DNA of 64,000 nucleotides from Ophioceras dolichostomum (lineage: Eukaryota > Ascomycota > Sordariomycetes > Magnaporthales > Ophioceraceae). The translations under genes were made by a program, and so were the position numbers. Below the pieces are notes generated by a model. That model was not told the DNA's origin, searched no databases, and was given only the letters and a program-made list of their open reading frames with translations. Shown piece after piece: positions 20,983-32,108 of the stretch (the stretch's first letter is position 1; every line of letters begins with the position of its first letter). The stretch covers positions 45,749 to 109,748 of the forward strand of contig PYST01000107.1 of assembly GCA_003049485.1 (NCBI GenBank). The letters run 5' to 3'.

Positions 20983-23377
20983 TCAAACAAGCCCCAGCTC
21001 CTTCAGCACGATATCCGCGCCCTTCTCCCCAATCACCATAGCAGTATTCGTCGTGTTCGCCCCGACATTCTCCGGCGCGATGCTCAAATCCACAACCTTC
21101 AGCCCCTTGACGCCATGCACGTTCAGCTCCATATCCACCACCCCCTTCCTCTCCCTCGGCGCCATCCTCGCCGTGCCCAGACTATGCCACGCGCATGTGA
21201 TCCGCTCCCTCAAGAACCTTTCGATCACCGCGTCGTCCTCGGCCGAGTACTTGATGTCCTCCTCGATCGCTTCTTCTCGCGTGGGCCCCGTGAGGAGGTG
21301 ATGAGGCTGCTTTGCGGATCCGCACGCGGCCGCTGATGTCGGGGAGAAGGGAGGGTGCATCTCCGGGATCTCGCCCCGGTACATGCTCATGCGCCGAACT
21401 ACCTCCCGCTGCTTCTTGTACGCCCACAGGAACTTCTTGAGGTCGACCCCGCCGGCGTCCGAGAGGTAGCCGCAGTCGAAGTCGACCTTGTCGCCGACGT
21501 TTGGGCCGGTGATGTGCACGTGGCCCCGCGAGTAGGGGTACGTCGAGTAGGTGCCGCAGGAGATGTACTCACCCGGCGGGACGAGGGTCGCATCGCCGAT
21601 AAACCTTGCCCGTGACCTTTTCGTCAGCAGCGTCATCTAAATGTAGGGGGGAAGGGGCCTTCTTTCGTCTATTTTGCGTCGTGTTGGACCTACCCGGCCC
21701 CTACGACGATCATCATGATCGGCCGATTTGTCTGCTCCTTGAAATCCTGATCCCACGCCTCTCGGAACTTCTCCCCCAACGCATCAATTTCGTCCTCCCT
21801 CGGCCTCACCTTGCTATTCGCGTCGAACCCGTTCCATCCAACCCTCGGATCCCCCCTCTGGATAGCAGCCGTGAAGTCGTCCCTCCCCGCGAACAGCGAG
21901 TCTATCGTCTCGTGTGGCTGTATCTCCGCATAGTACGGGTAGACGAGCAAGTTGTGATCCTGGTAGTCGGCTCCCACGCCCGGCAGGTCCACCACGACTT
22001 CAACGCCCGCTTTCTCCAGCACGGCCTTGTCGCCGACCCCAGATCGCTCCAGCACCTGCGGCGTGCCCATCGCACCCGCGCTGAGCACCACCATCTTCCG
22101 CGCCTTCATGCTCCGTATCTTGTCCACATCCCCCTTGCCCACGACGCCTTTGCTCAGCGCCTTGGGCACGACTTCCACACCCCTGGCAACCTTCTCTCCG
22201 CCCTCCCCCTCTTCAAAGAGTACTTTCACCACCATGGTCTCCACCAACACATTCAGCCCGAGATATTTCTCGTTGCCGACAGTCCCATCCTCCTCTCTCA
22301 GCAACGGATGCAGGTACGCATGAGCAGCATCCTGCCTCGTGCCGTCTGGAGAAATCGTCTTGAGCCACGGGGCGACGCCGTTGTTGGAGTCTAGGTCGTT
22401 CAGGTCGGCCATCTCGGGGAACCCGACCGCGGAAGCGGCACGGATGAACTCGCGCTCGACGGGCGTGGAGCGGTAGGTCGAGTGCGTGACGTGCATGGGA
22501 CCCGAGAAGCCGTGTGTGCCGGGGGAGCCGGGGCCGTGGTAGGTCTCGATCTGAGGGTCGAGTGGAAGTATGTTAGATGAGAGGTGGAAGAATAGAGGAG
22601 GGGAAACAAGCGTAAGAGAAGAGGTAGGCAGACAGACCTTCTTCAGATAGGGGACAAGATCATCGGCGCCCCAGCCGGGAGTTTTCCAAGAGTCGAAGTC
22701 AGAGCGCTGGGCTCGCGCGTAGCTATCCGCCAGAAGGAAATGTTAGTGTCTCTCCTGATCAGCTCGACTGGGGCACCATTCCTGTTGGAAAAGCACCAAA
22801 AAAGAGAAAGAAAGAAAGAAGTAAACTCCCACATCATGAAATTCACAGAAGACCCCCCGCCAAGCGTCCCTCCCGTATTCACAACAATCTCCCGCCCCGC
22901 GAGCTGCTGGGACGGCTTCGACGTGTAGAAGATGCCCGTTTCCGTCTCGGGCAGCAGGTGCGTCATGTACAGCGCGGGGACCACCACGTTCGGGTTCTGC
23001 CAGTTGTCGCGCCCGGCCTCGATCACGAGGATGCTGAGGGACGGGTCGGCGGCCGCAACCCTCGCCGCGAGGACGCAGCCAGCCGCGCCGCCTGATTTTT
23101 GTCGGCCAGATGGTGTTAGTGAGTAGTCCGTAGTTCTCGGGTTTTGTGGATGAGGGTCCGGGGAGATGGCACAGGGAAGTGTGGAGAGGGCGGGGGCGAT
23201 CGCTGCAGATACTCTAGGACTAGCCGCTTTTCTTGCGTTGGGGAGCTCGGAGTATTCAACTCGCGAAGAGTGGATGGGACGCGCAGGCACAGGTTAGATG
23301 GCAGGGACCCGCTAACCTCCAGCAATGATGATGTCGACCTCGTCGAGTTCGTCGGGCAGAGTGGCGTAGATACCCAT
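20983..23377 (-). CDS. GMC oxidoreductase, alcohol-oxidase-like
   Basis: Five exons (23377-23317, 23091-22833, 22722-22638, 22550-21694, 21604-20983) give 627 aa, all frames consistent. The N-terminus, [20 protein letters not shown], leads into the FAD dinucleotide motif GGGAAG (about residues 20-25). The GMC signature [18 protein letters not shown] spans intron 2. [12 protein letters not shown] follows in the middle. The active-site pair is His561 (AWHSLGT) and Asn604 (NVGANTTNT). The layout matches fungal methanol/alcohol oxidases and their paralogues, which oxidise primary alcohols to aldehydes with H2O2 release. The C-terminus, KELGLV, is not a peroxisomal PTS1 and there is no signal peptide, so a cytosolic enzyme with a non-methanol substrate is likely. 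The exon-5 acceptor is chosen among three nearby AGs to give VGAGFIGDAT, which keeps family spacing. The other AAAAG acceptor would insert three residues. Confidence 0.88.
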
Positions 23378-25125
23378 GGTGGGATATCTATGCGGTTTGG
23401 TGAATATAAGTGGCAGTAATTAAGTCGGGCACCCTGTCGCCGGTTCGCTCAGCGGAGCTTCGTTCTGGGCGATTCAGATGTCCAGAAACCGAGTATGGAT
23501 AGTAGGAGGAGCGGACTTGGAGAGATGTCAGCATCCTGCTTGTGTGTCCACGTCACCGAACTCATTGGTGCCTCCTCCCCTTCCCTTTTATCCTCAGCGA
23601 AGTGCTACGAGAGTAGTACTAGGAGGTATCATCTTGGCGTCCTTTTGTCTCGTATCCATGTCGTGTACTATGTACAAGGTCTCACGATGTCCGGCTTCAA
23701 TGCCAAGCCCTTGACGTGATGTCGGAATCGGCCAGTTCTACAACTCCGAGCCCATGATACAAATAGTAGGAACACGTTTCGAATAAAGTCACAAAGTACT
23801 CTACTGGTATACAAACGACTGGGAAAGAGAGCCTGCGAGCTGACACGGAGGCAGCATACGACGAGCTGAAACCTCGCAGCAACGGCCAGCTGGAGCGCGC
23901 AGTGATACTTGTAGGCGGAACCGACGTAGTACACAATGATTACAATCGCGCGTTTGTGGCTTATCGTAATACCCTCCCTCTACGTAAGAGTGCTGATTGG
24001 TAGTAGCATGCTATAATCACCGCAAGGTTAATCGACCCCCCTGCGCCGAACTGTTGGCTTCCTACCTATCTTGGCGGGGTACACCCAGAGTGATTTCCTC
24101 GGCCGGAAACACCGATCGAGGGGAATGCCGCTTCAAGAGGACTGAACGGTCCTAAGTGCGTAGGAATATCTGTTAGCTGTAGTGGGAATCGGGAGTCGAT
24201 GTTACTACTACTACCAGTATTAGTGGTTCCCCATTTTTGACTCTCCACCTCCTCAGAATGCGACGCATACTGTAGTGCGCTTTCTTGCCGAGATGGAATT
24301 AGAATTCCATAAGTGGCTTGGAAGCGAAGAGCACAACGTGTGAGCAATCCCTTACATGGACGTTACGGACGTCCTTTTGTCTCTCATCGGGGATCGTCGT
24401 ACGTCCACGGTGGCTCGAGGACGCACGACAGCTGTGTCACCACCGGCATCGAGGGATGGCGCCAGAGGAGACGCTCTCTCGGAGCAGTATGTATCACTGC
24501 AGCTCGCAACTTCGTACCTACTAAGTACTACCTTTGGGTAAGCATTAAGGTCAAAAGTTGTAATCACATGCAGCACCTGTACTCTCAATAGGACCATACC
24601 AAGATCTTGATCTGAGTCTTGCTAGTAGTATGGTTCCTTTGGTACCCAGTATGATAAAGAGACACCAAGCCTCGTTGCAAAGAGAGCAAGAATACCCCTA
24701 GTACCGGCTGTGCATGACTCCTATTTGCTACGGTTGTTCCGACGTTCGGGCTGGTGACACAACAGTGATCTGTCCAAGGTCAAATCACCAGATACTAGTA
24801 GTAATTACCTCGGCGTTTTCCAACTGTTCCCCATCCTCAGGCGCTACCCGAGCTCGGGCACTTCCTTAGCCCCGATTCCCTCGTTCTGTTAGCATGCCGC
24901 TGATAGCAGATGTGCTCGATTCGGATAAACCCGTCGTGTGACAGGACGAGACCAAGTTAGGCACTAATTAGTTCAGGTGAATTGATAGCGCCAGGGAGGG
25001 GATATCATGTCTGAGTGCTCCAGAGGGTTATGTTAGCTTCTTCTGTTCTAAAAGGCTACGATCACTGGCAGGTAGTAGCACCGTATACTAGTTGCTGGCA
25101 CTAATAAGTAGTACCAGTCGCCTGG
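23378..25125. other. Intergenic, no gene seen
   Basis: GMC gene promoter side, then gene-free DNA. It is rich in short TACTAGTA and GTAGTA words (for example 24196-24215, 24790-24800, 25085-25115). No open frame with family content and no mobile-element ends recognised. Confidence 0.5.
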
Positions 25126-27317
25126 CTACCATCGTCGCATTGATCTTAGCTTTGGACTAATAGGGTACAAATCTACTGATGAGTTGTCGGCTAACTCCTC
25201 TGAAGGCTCGGTTGTAAAGCTGATCCGGATTTCCGTATGGCCAGTATGTATGCCTGCGGCATCAGTGGTCGAGAAGGGTGGCAGATTTTCTGATGGCCGG
25301 CCGCGATTGTTCGCTAAGCTATCCTCGGCAGACGCAGTACTATCCAACTCGGTGCTCGTTGGAGCATTGCGGTCAGAGGAAATGTTGAGCCAGACATCGC
25401 CAAGATCGCCGCCGCGCCTCACACAAAACTGTTGAGTTGCGCCGACGCGCCTCCCAGATATGCCGGGCCAACATGAGTGGAGAGGTTGTATGCTTCCCGC
25501 AAATACTCACGCATATCCTCCCAGTCGTCTCTATTCGGGTTAATGCACATGCCGACCGAAATGTCTAGATCGTCGATCCAGACCGAATCCCGTTCCCGCA
25601 GTCGATCTACTTTAGCGGCTTCGAAGTCTATTGCGATGATGATGATTCTCTGCACCGTATCGTCCGAGATGCTTCCCTCGGAGGGATCTCTGGTGGGAGT
25701 CTCGAATGCAGGCAGCTCGACTTCCAAGGCTAGTACCCGCCGGTCTGCTTCATAGCTCGAGAGAGTGCCAACCGTATCTCCAGCGTCCCTGATTCGCCTG
25801 GAGAGCCCAGGCGTTGGCATGCTCCCATCCATGCTGACGGATGTGAACAACTGAGGGACAGGCAGCGCGGGCCATGTACCGATAACATTTACCCCTACTG
25901 ACTCGGTGTCGGATGCCCTGGTCAATGTGGGTGCGAGCTGGATCGTGAAGGGCAGTTGCGAAAGGCTCTCCCACGTCTGCCCCTTGATCAAGGCCTTATT
26001 TCCATGGTTTGGTGTTGCCAAGGGTAGAGCGGTTGGCCGACACCAAACTGGGCGCAGGAGCTCGGTCGCCAATCTTCACTGAGGGCTGTCGCCAAACTGG
26101 ATCTGCGACAGGATCAACGGAACAGCGATTCTTGAAGCAGTTCTGTCCCTGGGACTCGCCTCAATGGCGGTGTCCCAGCAAAGCATAATCAGATACCGCA
26201 CCCGGCTTCTGACCCATAAGTCCTCGAAGATGCTGGCGTGAATATCGAGGCTTTTTGGGCCGAGCGAGAATTTGCTGGGAGGGTCGTCATGAATCAACTC
26301 GAGGCTTCCACAATGCTTGAACTGGCGAGGGTGAGAAGCGAGAACGGAAAAAGTGCCACCCAGGAGGTTCTCGCGATCTTTGTCCGATTCCTCACCGCGG
26401 TATGTCAGGTCGTAATTCCAACAGAAGATGGTGCTATCTTCCGTGGCCTTGATAATCTCTTCCTGGAGCCTCTTGAACGCGTTGTCCCCCTCCCCATAAA
26501 GCAGGGGCATGAAGACGTTGAAGAGGCCCATGAGGCAGTAAGCCATGTATTCCTTCTTCGTCGTCTGCCTCCTGGAAGCCCAGGACATCCGTGAGGCCAC
26601 GCTCATCCGTCTGACCGGGACACGACCGCTGAGAACACGCGTGTCGATACCCGTGATGCCCTCGATCGCTTTCAATATGGATTTTCCACCACTCTTTGAC
26701 CCAATCTTACTCCAGTGCCGATCGAAGAACATGAAGATCCTTGGGGCCAGTAGTTCCTGCAAAGTCCAGCCTCGCGTGAACCAGCGAGACTCAAGGAAGT
26801 CTTTGGCGCACCTGTGCGCCTCTTTGGAACCCCCCTCTTCGACGGAGCTGGTGGAAGTTTGATCGGAATCTACCACAACTACCATTGAGGAGGATCCGGG
26901 TGGTCGGTTATCCCAATAGTTCCGAGTACGTGGGGTTACAGGCAGTGTGGACAGATCGACCTCGACGTCGCTCAGATAAGCAAAACACACTATGGATTCC
27001 TCGTACCACCGGAACATCGAATTGATAGCTTCCTGGAGCTCGGTGCTATTCGACTTGTCGATGCAGCATGTGTCGATCCAGATATGCTTCAGGCTCGCAT
27101 CAAGTGCAAGGCGGCAGCTGCCTTCCAACTTTGCCCACCCCACGCGCTTGGGCGAGTCTTCGGGAGGGGGAGATGTCTTGGACCAGATCTTGAGGTCCTC
27201 GAAGGAGACTTCCTCGCTGATCGGACCCCAAGTGTGCGACAGAATAGCGTAGGGAAGGGCGGATTCGTGAGAGACATCCTCCTTCAGGGTCATTGTCTCC
27301 GCTTTTAATCAACGCAT
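25126..27317 (-). pseudogene. Decayed HET-domain gene with two in-frame TGA codons
   Basis: The HET domain is clear: PYAILSHTWG, HIWIDTCCIDKSNSTELQE, SRWFTRGWTLQELLAP and YMAYCLMGLFNVFMPLLYGE. HET proteins trigger cell death in vegetative incompatibility. From the ATG at 27317 the frame reads M-R-TGA-LKAETMTLKE. It aligns without gaps to the intact HET protein at 45.0-46.8 kb (MWLINTETLELEE), so TGA at 27311-27309 replaces a Leu codon. Translation could restart at the Met of MTLKE (27293), giving 405 aa to a second TGA at 26078-26076. The same frame continues open for another 218 codons (to 25419) without an ATG near its start. A third protein-like segment (25422-25126) lies in a shifted frame. 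Either it is a pseudogene or the 405-aa HET protein is still made. Stop-codon readthrough is a remote alternative. Confidence 0.65.
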
Positions 27318-27805
27318 TGTCAAGGTTGTTGGCGTGAGGCAGAAGAAACTGATAAGCCGAGGCGAGGGGAACGGGGGCGGAAGTCGAAGGGGCTTAGGAC
27401 GAGATGTTGTGTTGACGTACTGGTCTTTTGGCGCTGGGAAATGAAGCGGAGGGAGGAGGGGTAGCACACGGTCGAGTCGAGAGGAAATCTGAGGATCATT
27501 GGGGCGGGCCGGCTGCTCCATAACTGGCCAGCTGCTCTGGCCCCCACCGTAACATGCAGGACAGGAGAGATATCGAGCACCCGACATCACTGATGGTGAA
27601 GCAATGCTCCACCATGGTTTTCACGAAGGTCAAACAGAGTCTCTTTCAGAAGTTCGAGCGATTAGCCAAACGACTAGAGACACATAACCAAAGTCACTGA
27701 ACTCCTTGACATGCCAAACGATAAGCAGATTTTGCCCTCTTGATCGAACCAATTGGGGGCCGTGGAGAGCTGTGATGACCAAATTCCAATGTGAGAGCAG
27801 TTCGA
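27318..27805. other. Intergenic between GT61 3' end and HET 5' end
   Basis: No gene seen; ORFs are antisense or low content. It contains the region that would have been the HET gene promoter. Confidence 0.5.
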
Positions 27806-29458
27806 CTACACCGCGTCGAAGTTGCGTAGCCCTTGATTATACAACGACTTTATCGCAACATCCATCAGAGCAAGGAACCTATCCCCCTCGATCTTGACAT
27901 CACTCACCTGCCAGCTGGGCGTCTTCTCTCCCGCAGGAACCGGCACGGGCCCCTCAGCAGGCTCGACCTCCGCGCCGTGGGCGCCAAAGTACCCATGCCC
28001 AAACATGACAGCCAGGTTCCTGAACCCTTTATGCTTCAGGGTGGCCGGCTGGATCTCCACCACGGCGCCGCGGCCCTCGCGCATAAACATGGTGTGCGTC
28101 AAACCCGCGCCGTGCCCGCCGACCAGCACGTCCGTGTCCTGCGCGACGCGCAGCTGCTCCTCGAAGGACAGCGCTCCGAAGTCGACCAGCTTCACCTCGA
28201 CGCCGGTGCCGCTGGGGTAGTGCGCCTGCAGCGCCTCGACGAGCTTCCCGCTGTCGACCACCTTGCGCGAGCCGCGTCTGTCCACGAACGTGACTCTGAT
28301 GATCTTCTTTCCGTCCTCGTTCTCCGCAGCTGCGGCGACGGCCGCGCTGCTCGACGACGGCCCGATCCCGTAGTGGTCCAGCACGCGCCGCGCGAACGCC
28401 CGCACAAGTGGGGCGTCCTCGCAGTCGCGCGCGACCCAGTCGTTCTGCCAGAGCGGGTTGCTGCCGCCGGGCAGGGGAACGATGAGGGTGCTCTGCCCAC
28501 TGGCGAACACCTCCTCCGCCTTGTTCGGGTCCGCGAGGAACTCTTTCATCCGCAGCGGTGGGCGGCCGGCGAATGTGCGCCACAGGTCCCAGAAGGGTCC
28601 CTCGGCTTCGTTGTCGAGGAACAGCACCTGGGTTTCCGGGACGTCGTTGGGGACCGCGAACAGGGGTCGCGTCGAGGCGCGGTCGCGGCTGATGCGCAGC
28701 ACGTCGATGGTCATCATCATCGACATGATCTCCATCAGGTTGTGCCACAGGTTTATCATCGGCTCGCGCTTGACAAGGAGCGTGTATTTCGGCGCGGCGT
28801 CGTCGGCTGCCGTGGACGACGGCGGCGGCGGGATCGCGGAGGACGATGTGTCGAAGCGGATGAAGCGGGTGAATATCGCCTTCGGGCCGGTCTCGTACCA
28901 GAATGCGTGGAACCTCTCGAAGGGTATCATCCCTTTGGCCGTCTCGTTGGCGTCGGGGCCGCGCAAGTGGCAGTTCATCTCAAACCGGCCCGTCTTCATG
29001 TCCAAGACGGCACCCTTCGCCAGACACATCGTGTCGACGCGGTCTGTGCCTATTCTCCCGTCTATATCGTTGTTGTGTCCGTGGAAGCAACTCAGCTCGG
29101 CCGACGAGCCCTCGCCACAGTAGTTTATCGGTCCCCGGTCGCGTATCGCAGCGAGGCGCTCGGTGCCGTACCTCGACCGGCAGAACTCCGAGTCTTGACT
29201 CCTCGTCCTGTTCTGCGCGGCATCTTCGATCTCGGGAATCGTGAGTTCGCCGGGTTCCCCGTCGCTGCTGCTCCTGTCGCCGCCGTGATCACCTCCATTC
29301 CCTCTCCACCCACCGCCGCTACTACCATTGGGTATCCTCGAGACTGGGAGCCATGTGTCCTCCCGCGTCCACGACAAGAGTATTATTAGGAAGAAGAGAA
29401 TGAGGAGGAACGGCGTCGACGACGCCAGCCGCCGCCGCTGCGAGTAGCTGAGGAGCAT
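27806..29458 (-). CDS. GT61-family glycosyltransferase, type II membrane protein
   Basis: Single exon, 550 aa. A short basic N-terminus (YSQRRRLASS) is followed by one membrane anchor, TPFLLILFFLIILLSW, then a Gly/Ser-rich stem. The lumenal domain has the GT61 (DUF563) hallmarks: KYTLLVKREPMINLWHNLME, DRRGSRKV, and DVLVGGHGAGLTHTMFM at about residues 438-454. This arrangement resembles the EGF-domain O-GlcNAc transferase (EOGT) branch; plant members are xylosyl- or arabinosyltransferases. The location is inferred as Golgi or ER, using a nucleotide sugar. The fungal acceptor is unknown. One N-glycosylation sequon (NRT) lies in the stem. An antisense frame of 518 codons over the same DNA is a high-GC artefact. 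Confidence 0.88.
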   Translation of the reverse strand: MLLSYSQRRRLASSTPFLLILFFLIILLSWTREDTWLPVSRIPNGSSGGGWRGNGGDHGGDRSSSDGEPGELTIPEIEDAAQNRTRSQDSEFCRSRYGTERLAAIRDRGPINYCGEGSSAELSCFHGHNNDIDGRIGTDRVDTMCLAKGAVLDMKTGRFEMNCHLRGPDANETAKGMIPFERFHAFWYETGPKAIFTRFIRFDTSSSAIPPPPSSTAADDAAPKYTLLVKREPMINLWHNLMEIMSMMMTIDVLRISRDRASTRPLFAVPNDVPETQVLFLDNEAEGPFWDLWRTFAGRPPLRMKEFLADPNKAEEVFASGQSTLIVPLPGGSNPLWQNDWVARDCEDAPLVRAFARRVLDHYGIGPSSSSAAVAAAAENEDGKKIIRVTFVDRRGSRKVVDSGKLVEALQAHYPSGTGVEVKLVDFGALSFEEQLRVAQDTDVLVGGHGAGLTHTMFMREGRGAVVEIQPATLKHKGFRNLAVMFGHGYFGAHGAEVEPAEGPVPVPAGEKTPSWQVSDVKIEGDRFLALMDVAIKSLYNQGLRNFDAV

Positions 29459-32108
29459 GACGACACGCTGGTAGGTCTGTAGGATTGCGCTGGCCCCGCG
29501 AAGAGGGACCAGGGGCTATGGGCGATCGAGGGGCGAGGCTAGGATCATATCATCCAACAAAATAAGAAAAGGACCAGGGGGAAACAATACTGGCGCCCTA
29601 GAATGCGCCGCCGCGGTGCCTCTTCTCGCTTCCCTTAGCTCTGGTGCATCATCAGCTCAGCGCTGTTCGTCTGGTCTCCATTGACGGACGCCTCGCAGGT
29701 ACGAAGCACAGCAGAGCGGGAGGATCAACAAGCTCGTACTCGGTTGGGCGTGGGTGGTAAAAAGTTTGGTTTTGATGATTGATGATGAATGATGGCCCCG
29801 ATCGGTCAATTCGGGCGACGGCGGCCTGTCACTGGCTTCAAAGACCGCTATACCCTCATGACGCAAAGGATTCACTCGCTCGCGCGGGAAAAAAGCAAGG
29901 TCCGCCAGGACTCCGGAGTCAGGTACGTCTCGAGACTTTCGAAGTGAAGCATGGCATGGACGAAGCAAGAAAAAATGGCAGCGGGTTGAAGAATCACCGC
30001 ATCACTGCCACCCCCGGCCGTGGCGGCGCAGGCGGCAAATGGCTCTTGGCATGGCTACACCGTTCGCTCATTCGTTCTGGGCTGAGTAGGTGCCCACGAT
30101 GGAACAGAGGAGCGTGCGGAGGAGGCCAGGAGACCACGGCATGGAGGGGAGAGTGCCGGCCGTCAGCCCCGCACTGTGTCCTGGTCTATCCTATTCGAGC
30201 AGCTCGAGGATTTTCCACGGCGCCAATTTGCCACATTTCTCTCCAGGCCTCAGGGGGCAACTCGACCATGCTGGGACAGGGGTTCCTGGCGCTGGGAGGG
30301 TTTAGGTCAAGGCACTAAACGCCTGAAAACCTGACAGCCCAAACAATTCATGCTTTCCTTCCTTCGTCTGCATCAGAAAATCTGCACCTGCTTTTCTTCT
30401 CGAATCTCGCGCTTCGACAGCGACTGAACCTCCCACAAACTCGTATGTGCAAAACAATCAATCCATCCCCCTTGATGATACCTGAGATATTAGGGCTGAC
30501 TGCACACCACTTAGAGTTACCTAGACAGACTTAGCCTCAATCAATCAACCTCCCGTACTTTATTATGTAGACTTACCCGCGTCGATGTCTCAAAATAATC
30601 TGCCTGGGGCCTGGACCGCCTGCTGCAAAACTGCCTGTGGTGGGCCCATCTGCCATCCGATTTGCCAGATAAGCGTAAAAGATCAAGCAATGTTGGTGCA
30701 TTTTACCCGCCGAACCCCTTCTTTGACCACCTCCACTGAATAAGCGTTCGCCGCACTCGGTCTTAGAGTTCGTGAGGTCACTGAAAGGACCCTCGCTAAT
30801 TTTCACGGGCTTTCCAGCGAGCCGGTTGGCTGGCCGGAGGGGAATACGAAAATTCCCTCCGCTGTACAGTGCGTTCGGCACGGTTGCATCCTCGCATCGC
30901 CCTCGCATTCCTTTATATGCTTGGTTCTTTTAGTCTGCCCTAGGCTTTTGCTTGAGGTAAGCTTGATCTTCCACAGGGAGTTTCTAGCGACCTAAAAAAA
31001 ATGATACAGAATCGGCAGAGAAATAACTCTCTTACAGGTGAGACAGTTCCTACTCCTTTTCTGTATCTTCTACATAGACCACCAGCCCCCTTTCCTCCAT
31101 CATCAAACATCTCTGAAGAGAGCCATACTTTTCAGTCACTGGAAAAAAAACCGCACCTAGTCCGGGACACCGGATGGATGGGACTCCCAGGCAGACAGGC
31201 AGGCAGAGCTTCGCCGCTCGTCAGACCGTTTCATAATTTCCGATCCCGTCGAAGTTAGGTGGACAGTGGGGGGTGGCTCTCATCAGCGACACGCAACCTT
31301 GCGCTTGGGCGGATAGTCTACGGAGGACTAGCAGTCTAGTACCAGCCTCAGCCAGCCTGGACCTGCACGGAAGGATCGGAAGGATTCGTGCAAGGGTGTG
31401 GGGAGAACGTTTTCAGGGCTACGCTCTTCTGTCTGGGCCAAAACCGTTTCCAGCTTGTCAAGGCTTGCCAGGGCTGTGGGGCGGGAAGAGCGTACAACGT
31501 AGGGAGTCTGGACTTGCCGGAAAGGAAGCAGATCGCCGCTCCTCCTCAGAACCTTGATTGGCGTCACAGGAAGAGCGAGGGGCCAGTCTCCCAGCCAGCC
31601 GGCCAGCCAGCCTCCACCTCCCACATCCCAGCCGACGCGGTAGTAATGGTGGAGGGGAACAGGAACAGGATATGACAGGGAGGCACCGCCAGAGAGGGGT
31701 GGGATCACCAGGATGAAGGGCAAGCCGGGGCAATCACGGCAACATCCAGAGTCGCACCCAATTGGGAGGAAAATAGAAGGAAAAAGCAGGCGGAGGCACG
31801 AGCAAGATGGGGATGGGAAGGGAAAAGATACCCCAGGCAACCCTTTTTTCGTGGGTTGCTTTCCTCCTTCATGTCCTGCCATCGCTTTCTCTCCCGTTCC
31901 CATCCCACATGCAACCCACTTCGTCACTCCTTTGTTTTTTTTGTATGTGTTTTTTTTTCTCTCCTCTCCTGGAACTCTATTATATTACGCGCATAACGGT
32001 TTTAGCCGCCACTACTTGTCCCATCATCTTCTCTTTTTCCTTTTGTGTGTGTGTGAACCAGTCCTTCGGGTCGGTTGGGGAGGTGATATATCTCACACCG
32101 CAGCAGAT
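29459..32108. other. 2.6-kb gene-free interval
   Basis: Holds the GT61 promoter on the left and the promoter of the aspartic-protease-like gene on the right. CT-rich tracts near 31880-32040 fit a fungal promoter. Open frames on both strands (29.8-30.3, 31.3-31.9 kb) have no domain content. Confidence 0.45.

Noticed and set aside
27833..29389. 518-codon plus-strand ORF
   Set aside because: It lies antisense to the GT61 gene; the length comes from high GC in third positions, and the peptide is Arg/Val/His-rich with no domain.
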